Below, in pieces: positions 24,621-34,204 of a stretch of 64,000 nucleotides of DNA (position 1 is its first letter; the number at the start of each line of letters is the position of its first letter). Source of the DNA: Sipunculus nudus. Taxonomy: Eukaryota > Annelida > Sipuncula > Golfingiida > Sipunculidae. Location: positions 74,216,953-74,280,952 of the forward strand of contig CM049311.1 of the NCBI GenBank assembly GCA_026874595.1, in the 5' to 3' direction. The notes under the pieces are model-generated. The model saw nothing but the letters and a program-made list of their open reading frames with translations, was not told the origin of the DNA and did no database searches. Position numbers and translations under genes: made by a program.

Positions 24621-25835
24621 AACCCCAGCTGGGAATGGGTCTTATAACGTTTTATCTAAAGGCTACTTGTATACAAGCCACTTGAGCAAGTGTTAACATA
24701 CAGATAAAAACATGTAACCGAGATATTGAAAGATCACTAGTTGATATTCGTTAGAGCATGTGAAGCAATGCAGTATTTGTCATTTACAGAAATCTGTAAT
24801 CTCTGAATTGAAGCCAGATGTTTCTGCCGGACGCCTTTCTATTACGATCGGTGGTAATTTTTTGCACCCCCCCCCCCCCCCCGACCCATGTTATAAAAAA
24901 AGGTGGATATAGACAAAGACACCGCCTTTACCCATGGCATTGGCTCATTTTTATGAAAGATTAATAGATTATGTTTACCTAGATTATGTTTATGATTACT
25001 TTCACTTCTTTAATATGTATATGCAGAGTTAGCCTGTATTACAAAGATTCTATAAATAAGGCAGGTGAATAGCGACTTTAAGATCAAAGCAGAGCATTTT
25101 GCTGAAGAAAAATCATGATGAGAGATGATCGAAATTTTAAACCGTTTATTTATGAATATAAAACATTTATGAAGATAGGTTGATTAAATTAATCTGAGCT
25201 ATAGTAAGGCTATAGTGGATCAAGACTTGGGCTTTAGGGGCTGAAGCAACGCCCCTCCCCGACCCCCCCCCCCCCAGTGTACCTACCCGAAAACACAGTA
25301 ATCAGTTTTAGCATATTTTAATTTATGATGGTCTAATACATGTTCCTTAAAACGACACACCATTTCAATAAAACAAAAGCTGAAAGAAATTGTACAAAAA
25401 GCGTGTTTCTGTAAGAAGCTCATATTTGTTTGTATTCTTAAAATAATAAGGTACCCACAATGCATGCATGCAGACCTAAACATTTCTATTCGAGTGATTT
25501 AACAGACATTGCTCCGAATCCGCCGTTCAGGTAGAACGTTTCAGATTCTTTAGGCTTTGACATCTTTCTTACGGATATGAATATTAAATATTGAATTTAT
25601 ATTGAACTTTTCTTCAACTCGCCTTATCTCAGGGGATATACAAACTTTATTGATTTTAAATTAATTATATTGTATTACCGTTCAGTTAAACACAGTATAC
25701 ATGGTCTTTGTTTTATAATTGCAATATTAAGCACTCTAAACGTATACTGTCCCCATAAGGTTGCTTTGTTTTATGTCAATTCACCTTTGAATGGTTCGTA
25801 CAAGTGTGACATTTTTTCTGGAGATCTCGAAAGAT
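24621..25835. other. Interior of the foldback element, no gene recognised
   Basis: It holds poly-C runs (24867-24882 and 25265-25275), part of a diverged repeat pair (25013-25098, partner outside at 23555-23640) and a 66-codon chance ORF on the minus strand. No transposase motif was seen. Confidence 0.6.
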
Positions 25836-26070
25836 AATTTTTTTTTTGCTTCCTAAAATTTTTTTTTTTTTTTGCTTTCTAAAATTTTTTTTTTGCTTCC
25901 TAAAAATTTTTTTTTGCTTCCTAAAATTTTTTTTTTTTGCTTCCTAAAATTTTTTTTTGCTTCCTAAAATTTTTTTTTTGCTTCCTAAAATTTTTTTTTT
26001 TCCTTCCTAAATTTTTTTTTTTGCTTCCTAAAAATTTTTTTTTTTTTTCTTCCTAAAATTTTTTTTTTCG
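25836..26070 (-). repeat. Right-arm array of T(n)-GCTTCCT-AAAA units
   Basis: This is the reverse complement of the left-arm array, again about ten units. The 60-codon minus-strand ORF rich in KKKK and RSRD is a translation of this arm. Confidence 0.9.
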
Positions 26071-26168
26071 AAATTCTATGTCGAGATCTCGAGATGTTAT
26101 CTCGAGATCTCGAGATAAATATTTTAAATAAATATTTTTTTTTTCTGTGTCCTAAATCAGCCACCATA

Positions 26169-27562
26169 GAATAGGCTAAATGTTTGTACTTTACATTTTC
26201 TACATAGAATTTTTAAATGTATTGATAATGCAAAGACATGAAAAAGTCACACCAAAAAAAAAACTTCTCCTTTCATCTTTGACTGATTTTAGTTTCTTTG
26301 TTTTATCTGATAGGGCTAGTTGTGGGTTTTAAAACTTCTACACATAATTTTTAAATTCATTAAATATGCAGACTTCTTTTATAAAATGCTCTTTATCCTT
26401 AACTTCTTGACCAATATTGGACTTGCTTGTTTTACTTGACTTGGCTTGGAGACGACTTTTTAACTTTTACGCAGTATTTTGAGCCCACCGGGGGGGGGCC
26501 TCCTCAGATACCAATATTCTGTGAAGAAAAGTTCATTCCATACAATATTCCATAATAGGATTTCCACATGGCGGAGGCTTGCATTCCGTAGAATGCAAAT
26601 TTATAATTTAAGTCTTCAACAAGAATAGCATTAGTTGCCATGTTAAAGTAAAACATCTCAACCAATTTGTTAAAAGGTTTTAAGTAGAAAGCAGTTGCAG
26701 GAATTAAATTGCTGTAAGTTTATGATTGACAAATAGGCATAAGTATCTTCTGAGTTTGAGGATCGTGTAACACGGTGTCTTTTATGTTATTTCATTTTTG
26801 CTTACTATTATATATATGAGATGAAGATTCACAGCTGATTATGTATATTTGATCGAGTTGAGAAACGATAAATATGTCATAGAATATTTTGAAACGATAT
26901 CTCTGCCTGGGATTAGAGTCTTTGATATCCGTCAAGCGTTTGATGGATACATGTATATAAGTGCTCATTGCCGAGTATATAATGCAAATTAATTATGCTT
27001 TATGGATAACAGCATGATAATTGCTGTATTAATATGAAACTAGATAGTTCCGTCCTTCTATAATGATACTTTTAAATCATTTAATTGCATAAATCGATAA
27101 ATGTGCGTGATATTTTCAAGGACACCTCACTGCAGCATGCTATTTGACGATTGCAATCTGTTCAAAATATACGGCATATCTAATACCTTACTTCAAATTT
27201 TAAGATAAGTCATCATTCTGGTGATGCTGATATATCGTATGGTCCATACCACCTCCCTCTCATTCAGTGTTCTCTGTCCCAAGATCCCCTCTGATCTGAA
27301 TGGAAATCTGATCTTATATTTTAAGGTGCAGTTGACCCCTATTTCTGCAGTCGCAAATGAAATTGTGCAGTTGTAATTTTGGTATTGCTCAATTCTAAAA
27401 TTAAAAATGTTGTTCTAGTCACAGACTGAAAAAAATCGTGAGTATATGTCCATAGTAAATTGGTGAGTTTCATTTCTCACTTATATCAAGAATATGCAAA
27501 ATATAAATGGTATTTATGCAAACATTATTATTTATTTCCGTTAAGGGCGCACTACATGATTC
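26169..27562. other. Plain AT-rich sequence, nothing recognised
   Basis: No ORF, repeat or RNA gene stands out. A poly-G run lies at 26491-26498. Confidence 0.5.
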
Positions 27563-27785
27563 GGGGGGGGGGGGGTTCAATAATGCCAGCTTTAAGGGCT
27601 TAATCACAAATTTATGCTGTGCTAAAATGTCCGTAAAACATGTCCTAATTAATGATCAAATCCGCATCATTTGAATATTTTTTTTTTTTTGGGGGGGGGG
27701 GGGGGATCAATATCGCAAACTTAAAGGGTTTATTCACAAATTTGTACAAGTCTAAAATTTCCTTGAAACACGTCCTGATTTTTTT
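27563..27785 (+). repeat. Tandem pair of ~130-bp units, each led by a poly-G run
   Basis: G-run + (T/A)TCAATA + CTTAAAGGG + TT(A/T)ATCACAAATTT + CTAAAATxTCC + TGAAACA(T/C)GTCCT occurs at 27563-27655 and again at 27690-27785. Confidence 0.7.
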
Positions 27786-27929
27786 ATCTCACGTTGTTTG
27801 CACTTAGATAATCTACGTCGACCTTACGGCGACCTCCGAAACTTGGTTGGGAACGAACGGGAACTGTTGGGTGACCGTTCGAACCGTTGGGTGACCGTGC
27901 GAACCGTTGGGTGACCGTGCGGGTTCTAT

Positions 27930-28062
27930 ACATAAAGCAAGTACAATGTACGGTGACCGGCAGGCGACCGGCCGGCGGTCGCTGGCACCGTGCGGCCACC
28001 GTGATGGTATTTCTTGCTTTATATATAGCTGGTTTTTAAACAACAGTCATTTGTTCAACATG
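27930..28062 (+). promoter_or_regulatory. P1 module: conserved TATA-box promoter-like segment
   Basis: A CpG-rich leader with CGGCGGTCGCTGGCACCGTG is followed by GCTTTATATATAGCTG (TATA at about 28018-28027), GTCATTTGTTCAAC and an ATG at 28060. The same order is seen at P3 (TATA 32887-32894, ATG 32931) and in worn form at P2 (TTTATATAAAGCT at about 29657). TATA to ATG is 35-45 bp, which leaves only a short leader. Conservation between copies, together with standard TATA spacing, suggests a real or former RNA polymerase II promoter. Confidence 0.5.
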
Positions 28063-28272
28063 AAGCGGAAGAATAAGAAAGAGAAAGGAAAGAAAAGTAA
28101 AGTGCTAGTCGAGGTGGAGACGCCAAGCTGCGAAGATGTGGATGGGACTGAAGGCAAAATGAAACCAGAGGATCTTATCGTCGACTTTTTAGGGGCATTT
28201 TTATATTGTATTATTATATGCAGAATTTCTTGGACCTTTGGCCCTATAGTCCTCGTCCCGTCTTATTTTTGA
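28060..28272 (+). CDS. Short lysine-rich ORF under the P1 TATA box, function unknown
   Basis: The start at 28060 is chosen because the ATG context TTGTTCAACATG is the same in P3. The frame gives 70 residues: a basic start MKRKNKKEKGKKSKVL, an acidic middle (VEVETPSCEDVDG) and a hydrophobic end that may in truth be intron, since it contains a TTATTATATGCAG acceptor-like site near 28220. The longer open frame from 27907 runs upstream through the promoter and is not preferred. The start could be a first exon spliced to an X module. No family was recognised. Confidence 0.3.
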   Translation: MKRKNKKEKGKKSKVLVEVETPSCEDVDGTEGKMKPEDLIVDFLGAFLYCIIICRISWTFGPIVLVPSYF

Positions 28273-28315
28273 ACTAAATTAATGAAAAAAGTATACCCAG
28301 TCCTATAACAACAAT

Positions 28316-28484
28316 ATACAGTTTAACCTTGCTTAACGACCAACTAAAAATAACGACCACCTTTTTACGGTCTGAGTTCTTTTTTTTTTTTTTTTTTTGC
28401 TTTTTAATCAGACCTTGCTTAGACGACCAACTCGAAATTCGACCACTATATCGAGGTTGTCGCGATTTTGAGATTTTACTGTAC
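28316..28484. mobile_element. MITE-like TACAGT element inside the modular block
   Basis: It begins TACAGTTTAACCTTG and ends with the inverse of TACAGTAAAATCTC, about 170 bp apart. Inside, ACCTTGCTTAACGACCAACT is duplicated at about 28326 and 28412 around a poly-T run. The ends are like those of the TACAGT/TTTCACTGTA family elsewhere in this window. Confidence 0.6.
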
Positions 28485-28507
28485 TTTGATGATTTTTATT
28501 TTTTCAG

Positions 28508-28623
28508 ATCAATATAAATTAATTGAGGGTACTTGGGCGAACTGGACTTTTTTCAGAGAAATGCTGTTTTTATATATCCGACAGCTTGGATTCAGGGCCC
28601 CACACGGGCAAAATTTACATCGC
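28508..28623 (+). other. X1 module: exon-like segment after a strong splice acceptor
   Basis: A GATTTTTATTTTTTCAG acceptor ends at 28507, and one frame after it is open and runs on into the GC module. The core aligns codon by codon with X3: MLFLYIRQLGFRAP here against MLYLCIRHLRFRTP there. Several differences fall at third positions or replace like with like, which hints at past protein constraint. A second acceptor-like TTTTTTCAG lies at about 28548-28556. The protein family is unknown. Confidence 0.4.
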
Positions 28624-29570
28624 ACGGGAGCCGTGCGGACCCTGCACGGCAGCCATTCGACTTTTCACATATCGCTCAGGCCCTCACGGGGACCGTATAG
28701 GGCTATCGCACGTCGCCCGTACGGAAACCGCTGACACCGCAAGGCGTCCCATACGAGAAAATTACCCGAAAAGTCGCACAGGTGCCGCACGGATATACAC
28801 GAGTGCACGTTTTACCTGGCTCACTTATACACCTGGCGCCGTACGATTTTTTCAACCCGCCGGCTTGCCATAAGTTTTCGAGACCGTACGGTCACCGTCT
28901 GATTTTTCATCCAACGTTGTTTGGACTCACATAATCTACGGCGACCGTACGGTGACCATCGAAACTTGGTTGGTAAAGCCTAGGTCACAACCGGGATACG
29001 GTCGCCGTACGGCGAGTGTTTTGGGCCATTCCGTGCGGTAGACGCACGGCAACCGTGCGTTTTTTCAAAGGCGCAGGGGCTCCGCAACAACCGTAACTGA
29101 CATTAGCGCAAGCGCTTAAGTTGATGCGGCGGCCGTGCGTCAGGCAGCCACCTACGGGCTCCGTACGGGCACCGTACAGTAGACGTATGGATATCGTAGG
29201 ATGCCCGTGCTATTTTTAACGCCTACTCGGCTACCCGAGAGACGTTCGGTGTACCTGCGGCTGTCGTAAGGAGTCTTTCCGGCTTCCGCAAGGTTAGCTT
29301 ACGGCGTACGCAGGGTTAGCTTACTTTACCGTGCGAAGGCCGTGAGAATGAGGAAGACACCGTGCCGCCCCCGCTCCTCGGCCGCATAAGTATTCCTACG
29401 GTTTCAAAAACCGAACGGTGATCTACGGTGTGCCGTGGCCGCAGCAGGTTGTGACCGAGGCTTAAGTATTCCTGCGGTCCCCAAAACCGCACGGTACACT
29501 ACGGTTTGCGGTGACCGCAGCGGGTTGTGACCGAGGCTTAAGGGGGCCGTCCGGGAATCGCAAGGTGACG
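28620..29570. repeat. GC1 module: CpG-rich array with CCGTACGG palindromes
   Basis: In an AT-rich setting this stretch is strongly CpG-rich. It iterates variants of ACCGTACGGTGACCG and CGCACGG, for instance near 28884, 28946, 28997 and 29159. A long phrase CGGTTTGCGGTGACCGCAGCGGGTTGTGACCGAGGCTTAAG recurs in two copies about 75 bp apart (29400-29470 and 29475-29545, described here by key parts only). The ORFs here (28468-28734, 28523-28873) are repeat translations rich in R, P, Y and G. Confidence 0.6.
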
Positions 29571-29710
29571 AGTTCTATGCATGAAGCAAGTACATCATAT
29601 AGGGTGCCCGGCCGGCGATCGCTGGCACCGTGCGGCCACCGTAAGGTTATTTTCTGCTTTATATAAAGCTATTGAACATTTAATCAAAGAATAAGAAACG
29701 GTCAAATAGG
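29570..29710 (+). promoter_or_regulatory. P2 module: worn TATA promoter-like segment
   Basis: TTCTATGCATGAAGCAAGTAC, CCGGCGATCGCTGGCACCGTG and TTTCTGCTTTATATAAAGCT align with P1 and P3. After the TATA box the match degrades and the ATG is lost (AAAGAATAAGAAACGG remains of the basic ORF), so P2 cannot encode the short protein. Confidence 0.5.
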
Positions 29711-29967
29711 ATGGAGACCAAAATTATTTTTGGTATATTACAATCAAAGTTTTTCTTATGTAATTTGATTCGGATAACTCGAACACGATAATTAAGGTTT
29801 ACTACACAATATATAATTATTGGAATTCATTTATTAATATATTAAATTTATTGTAGTGCCAAACCTGAGCGCTATACTTATTCAAATCAGTTTTCAAGGT
29901 TCAATAAAACACTTGACACGTTCATAGAAGTTGGCTTCAGCGCACAGAGTTTCAGTGTTTATAATAT
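29711..29967. other. AT-rich spacer, nothing recognised
   Basis: It lies between the P2 module and the inserted 2.3-kb repeat. By position it corresponds to the intron-like gap between P and X modules. Confidence 0.5.
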
Positions 29968-32295
29968 ACTAGCTGCTCCCGTGGAAAATCCACGGCTCTA
30001 TCTGATGTATATTTTTGTAATGAGCTGATAGGAACCAAACGACGCATATTTTAATTCCAAGTTTTTGCAGGAACTTTTGTCATGTGTTTCACTTATATGA
30101 TATAAAGATTACTTCTGCTAGAATTCTAAAGGAACACCCTCCCCCCCCCCCCAAAAAAAAAAAAATATCAACATAGAAAAAAAAATTATTCTATTCCAGA
30201 AATCTCACAAAAATAATTTTTGGAAAGAGACGTGAGGCATAAACAGCGTGTATTTTTAAGTTTTTTTCCCGATAAACAACAAAGGTCCGACAGCTTCATT
30301 GCTTGGGAAATATTGTAGGTGTAATGATTGTATAAAGAAGCATTCTACCGAGAAATTATATGAAAGATGCTTTGTATTATTTGAAGCTCAGGCGACATCG
30401 TCAAACGCGATGTTTATTCAGTGTTGTCAGTTGAGAGTAAAGTCTAAGGCATGTTAACAGAAACATAAGTGATTTGTATACACATACATATGTCGTTGGT
30501 CTCTTGTATAGCTGCCAATGTGAAAAAGATAGGCCCAGAAAAATACATTCCAACAGTATCAAACTGTTGGTTTAAGTACTGTAAATTGTTATGGAATAGG
30601 AAGGTCTGATGCAAAATTGACAACTCTCCCAGATAAAAAGAAAGCAGGTTGATCTATTTCGATGAAAGCATTTAGCAAAGTAATCACTCCAGCCTTGGTT
30701 CCTTGCATTGTATTTCAGCAAATTAACGAAAAATGTAATATACAGATTTTGCTGAAATTCCGTAGAGGGGTAGAGTAAAACTGCATCCGTAATCTATTAC
30801 ATTTTTGGAGGTTATCGGAATCACCATAATATAATATTTCTTAAGTTTGATAATCACAATTCCACAAATGAATAATTATAAGGGCCTATTCCTTTGTCTC
30901 CGAGTATGCAATTCGTATGCAGTTGTCCTGCCACTCGCCTGGTGAACCCGTGTTTCTAACCCATGACGATGTTTTACATGAAACGTGCACGTAAGAACGA
31001 ACGACTGATTAGTAGATTCTGGCGGGGGTTTCAAAGTCCCCAAAAGATTGGGATCCTTAGAAGTGTGCCGGTCCCCCCCCCCCCCCCCCCCGGGCTTCCT
31101 TTTGAAGAAAACTTTTTTTCAAACAACCCATAAATCGGCCGAACTATTAAAACCTTATCATGGAAAGATACTTCTGAATGTATAAAAATAAACATACCTG
31201 TAAACCTATAAAACGGTGATCGTGTATAGAGCCTCAGCTCTTTGTGTCCACTCTCCCTATATAATGATTCATGTAGACATGTGTTCCGTGCTTGAATTTA
31301 AATCTTTGTTTCCTTTTGACAGAGTAAAATTCCTTAACATTCGATATAATGGTAATGGGTTCCAGTGGGGATTACAGGTCGCCTCCTGAAAAAGCGTGAC
31401 AGGCGAAAAATGTTTTGCTGAACATTTATAGAGGGTTAGGGTAAAGACATATCAATAGTCCATTTCCTTTTGGAGGTAATACAATATATATTTTCTTATA
31501 AACCATTATGACAAAGGACCATTACTTTGTCCCCGTGTGGAAGCCACCCATTCGTATCTATTTGTTATTCCACTCGCAAGGTGAACAAATATATATGAAC
31601 CCTCCCCCCCCCCCCCCCCCCCCAGCCCGACCCCACCCCGACCTAGTCCGAATGATAATTAAGTTGTGGGGCTCTTTTTGAAAAAAAAAAGTTCATAAAA
31701 CACATGACTTGGCCAAACATTTAAAACCATGGTTAAAATGGAAAGATATAGTATAAAAATCAACATACCTGTAACCCTAAAAGAATTTGTCAAACGGTGA
31801 GTCACATCACTGGACTCAGTGCAAAGTTTTGACCAAACTGAAAAGCCCTCGCATTGAAAGCGGAGTCATGCGGTCTTTTCATTAAAAACCTTTACTTCCT
31901 TTGAGAGAGAAAATTCCTTTAGAGGCGTTACAATAGAAATGGGGGATCAATGGGGATTATAGTGGACCCGCGTATTGCTCGGAAATGCCTTTTGGGCAGG
32001 ACATGAGCGCTGACCACGGTCTTAACAGGCCAGTGAAAATCCCCGAGGCGCCTCCTGAAAAAAGCGTCACAGGCGTGGAGGACCTTGCAGCACAAAAGAA
32101 ATAGCGGCACCTCATGGGGAAATATTGAAATTATTAATTATTCAGCTTAATAGGGCATAATCCTGCAAAATAAAACAAACTTGTCCTAGAAGAGCACACC
32201 ACCGATACGTCTGCCGAATTTGGAGTGTTAAATCAGAACGGAAGCAGGTAAACCGTGGTCTAGAAAAAAAACAACTCCGTATTGATTATATTGAT
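29968..32295 (+). mobile_element. 2.3-kb repeat, copy A (inverted partner at 54387-56820)
   Basis: It begins ACTAGCTGCTCCCGTGG and ends CCGTATTGATTATATTGAT. The whole length aligns in inverse orientation with 54387-56820, with the match starting and stopping at the same bases in both copies, so these are true element ends. Just inside the left end, CCGTGGAAAATCCACGG is a perfect 7-bp stem with a 3-nt loop. Inside is a diverged tandem duplication of about 600-700 bp (30890-31410 and 31515-32075). Poly-C runs near 31072-31092 and 31605-31623 are in register. No transposase or reverse transcriptase ORF is visible. It interrupts the modular block, leaving X2 without its 5' part. Confidence 0.8.
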
Positions 32296-32770
32296 ATGCC
32301 GATGTGGCTGTATTTATATATCCGATAAAAATATACATCGCAAGGGAGCCGTGTGGACCCCGTACAGCGGCCATTTGACTTTTCACATATCACACAGAGC
32401 CCTTACAGGTACCGTAAGGCTATCGCACGGTTCCCGTACGGCAACGGCGGACACCGCAAGGCGCCCGTACGAATATTTTCGGGAAAATAACCCGAAAAAT
32501 CGTACGGGTGCCGCACGGATACTGGCCGGTTCCCGTAAGGCGACCGTACGGGCTGTCTACGGGTTGTCTACGGCCCTTCTACTTGCTTACGGTGAGTTGA
32601 AAACGCTGAGAGAATTGAGCGCAGCCAGCTCAGCACCACGGCGCCCGTACGGCGAGTAAAAATTAAACCGGCGCCCGTGAAAATCGTACGGGTACCTTGC
32701 GGACACCCAGAACTGGTGATTTTACTCATAGTACGGGCCCCGTAGGCTATATGTCCGGGAACTATAAGAT
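32296..32770. repeat. X2 remnant followed by GC2 CpG-rich module
   Basis: CTGTATTTATATATCCGATAAAA at about 32308-32330 matches the X core, but with a stop (ATC CGA TAA), and lacks the 5' part and acceptor. ATACATCGCAAGGGAGCCGTG and CATTTGACTTTTCACATATC then match GC1 (28610-28680) closely. CGTACGG cores lie near 32437, 32545 and 32647. The 125-codon ORF at 32282-32659 is a translation of this module. Confidence 0.6.
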
Positions 32771-32931
32771 AGCCGTGCGGGTTGTTTGCATGAAGCATGT
32801 ACACCGTACGGTGCCCAGCCGATGACCGGCAGGCGCCATGCCGACGATCGCGGGCACCGTGCGGGCATCGTAAGGATATTTCCTGCTTTATATAAACAGC
32901 TGAATTTCAAACGACCGTCATTTGTTCAACA
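32771..32931 (+). promoter_or_regulatory. P3 module: conserved TATA promoter-like segment
   Basis: GCATGAAGCATGTACACCG, GGCACCGTGCGGGCATCGTAAGG, TCCTGCTTTATATAAACAGC (TATA 32887-32894) and GTCATTTGTTCAACATG align with P1 in the same order and nearly the same spacing. Confidence 0.5.
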
Positions 32932-32996
32932 TGATGCCAAATTATAAGGAAAGGAAAGGAAAAGAAAGGAATCTGCATGTCGAGGTGGAAACATAA
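32931..32996 (+). pseudogene. Short lysine-rich ORF under the P3 TATA box, truncated relative to P1
   Basis: The frame reads MMPNYKERKGKERNLHVEVET and then stops, against 70 residues at P1. The shared plan is a basic start and a VEVET end at the same distance from the TATA box. If VEVET is the end of a first exon, the truncation would not matter; if the P1 frame is real, P3 is broken. Confidence 0.3.
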
Positions 32997-33083
32997 AAAA
33001 AAAGTTGAGTTTGGTGTTTTTAATTACTGAGTCGAGAAAATATTTTCATCAATCAATAGATAATGACATTTTTATCTGTGCAG

Positions 33084-33190
33084 CTGACAACAGATTCAGT
33101 GTCTGAAATATATGCCACTATGCTGTATTTATGTATCCGACATCTCAGATTCAGGACACCGGAGAAAAATAAGTTTTATCGTGAATGTTC
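33084..33190 (+). other. X3 module: exon-like segment after a splice acceptor
   Basis: CATTTTTATCTGTGCAG ends at 33083 and is a good acceptor. The core ATGCTGTATTTATGTATCCG onward aligns in frame with X1, giving MLYLCIRHLRFRTPEKN. Here no GC module follows; the sequence runs into an unrelated 70-bp stretch and then the LTR of the Gypsy-type element. Confidence 0.4.
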
Positions 33191-33262
33191 ACTGCCAATT
33201 GGCTTATAATGTCAATATGCGCAAATTAAGAAATTGCAGAGCTATCATTCCTCTTTTCTCTA

Positions 33263-34065
33263 TGTTACATGCACCTGTTTATTATGCGCCTGGTATTCTG
33301 ATTCGTGTTAGGCTGAAGTCCTGGGCGTTGCTTTGGGAACCCAACTTGCTGACCTCTGGCATGTAGAGACACAGTGCTTGTTTTAGTCTAAACAAATTGG
33401 GTCTGTTCATGCGCTATTGGCGCGCGTGTATTGTTGTGTTCTTTGGAATATTCGTGAATGGAAGTTTTAGGGCTTCGGGTGAAGAAGCTATAAATAGGGG
33501 CCGTGTTTAGGGCCGGCAGAGAGAAAAATACGAGTGGACACGGAAGAATGTGACTCTCTCGTCAGTGTTTTTAGGGGCGGGGGGCGGGACCTTTCCGATA
33601 ATTGCAGAACTTACAGATCTTCATCGGATTTTATACAGACTTTATATACAGATAGTCTTCAGTTTGACTTTGGGATTATTACCAGAACTTCACTTTTGGA
33701 TTACAACAGATTGTTTTCGAGATCAAATCGGACTATTCTCTGAGAAGATTTAAATGAACTGTTCATCTGGATTACTTGTGTTAAAGGACTCTTGTTGAAC
33801 TGTGACAGTGGTAGTATCCAGAATCAAAGCCTAGGACACTCTAGTGATGTACATTTTTATTATTTTTATAATGTGTAATTATATTGTTTTAATGTATTGT
33901 AATGTCAGGATTGTTCTAAGAATAAATTATAATTATTTGTTAACAAAAACACTGACTTCTGTATTCATTCTGCGCTGCCTAGTGTTGCGGAATCTTTTTT
34001 TATCTCCGTAACAAAATTTATACTTGTCACGACTACGTGATCTGTTGCTAATAGGTTTTGGAACA
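33263..34065 (+). repeat. LTR of copy B
   Basis: It starts TGTTACAT and ends TTTTGGAACA, aligned with copies A and C. Inside are a TATAAATA box (33489-33496) about 230 bp from the start and an AATAAA signal (33921-33926) for the end of the R region. Confidence 0.85.
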
Positions 34066-34070
34066 TAAAA

Positions 34071-34089
34071 TTGTAGGCTTGTCCTGGAG
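34071..34089 (+). promoter_or_regulatory. Degenerate tRNA-Pro primer-binding site (copy B)
   Basis: TTGTAGGCTTGTCCTGGAG lies 5 bp after the LTR, where copy C has a perfect site. It differs at four or more positions from the tRNA-Pro complement, which is consistent with decay after insertion. Confidence 0.7.
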
Positions 34090-34204
34090 GCTTAATCATT
34101 TTAAAAATTTATTAGGCCTTTACCTAGACACATTGTTTACAAAACATTGTTTACAAGATTTATCTCAGTTGTTTCTTTTTTTATAATTGTTTTAACATCT
34201 TATC

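Larger units (their letters stand above)
24313..26168. mobile_element. Foldback-type transposon, 1.86 kb, with 6-bp target duplication
   Basis: The left end reads TACGGTGGCTGATTTAGG and the right end is its inverted counterpart CCTAAATCAGCCACCATA. A perfect GAATAG direct repeat flanks them (24307-24312 and 26169-26174). Both arms then carry a TCTCGAGATCTCGAGATAA-like palindromic block (24348-24395 and 26073-26118, nearly identical) and a long array of AGGAAGC + poly-A + TTTT units, inverted between the arms. Arms of more than 300 bp made of tandem units are typical of foldback elements. The interior (24620-25835) shows no transposase ORF, so it is non-autonomous or carries captured DNA. The superfamily is uncertain. 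Confidence 0.85.
27784..33190 (+). repeat. Tandem modular repeat block: TATA/short ORF module, exon-like module, CCGTACGG-rich module
   Basis: Three kinds of module recur in order. P is a TATA box with a short lysine-rich ORF (P1 at 27930, P2 at 29570, P3 at 32770). X is an exon-like piece after a splice acceptor (X1 at 28508, X2 at 32296, X3 at 33084). GC is a CpG-rich stretch with many CGTACGG palindromes (28620-29570, 32345-32770). A fourth shared piece, CAACGTTGTTTGGACTC..AATCTACG..CGAAACTTGGTTGG, opens at 27784 and again at 28908. So the block is a decayed tandem array of one compound unit. A MITE sits between P1 and X1, a 2.3-kb repeat sits between P2 and X2 and has cut X2, and the LTR element begins 73 bp after X3. 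I know no named element with this plan. Confidence 0.65.

Noticed and set aside
25985-26167. 60-codon lysine-rich minus-strand ORF
   Set aside because: It lies entirely in the poly-A/T arm of the foldback element.
28523-28873. 116-codon ORF rich in R, P and G
   Set aside because: It translates the CCGTACGG-rich module. Absence of stops reflects the GC-rich composition.
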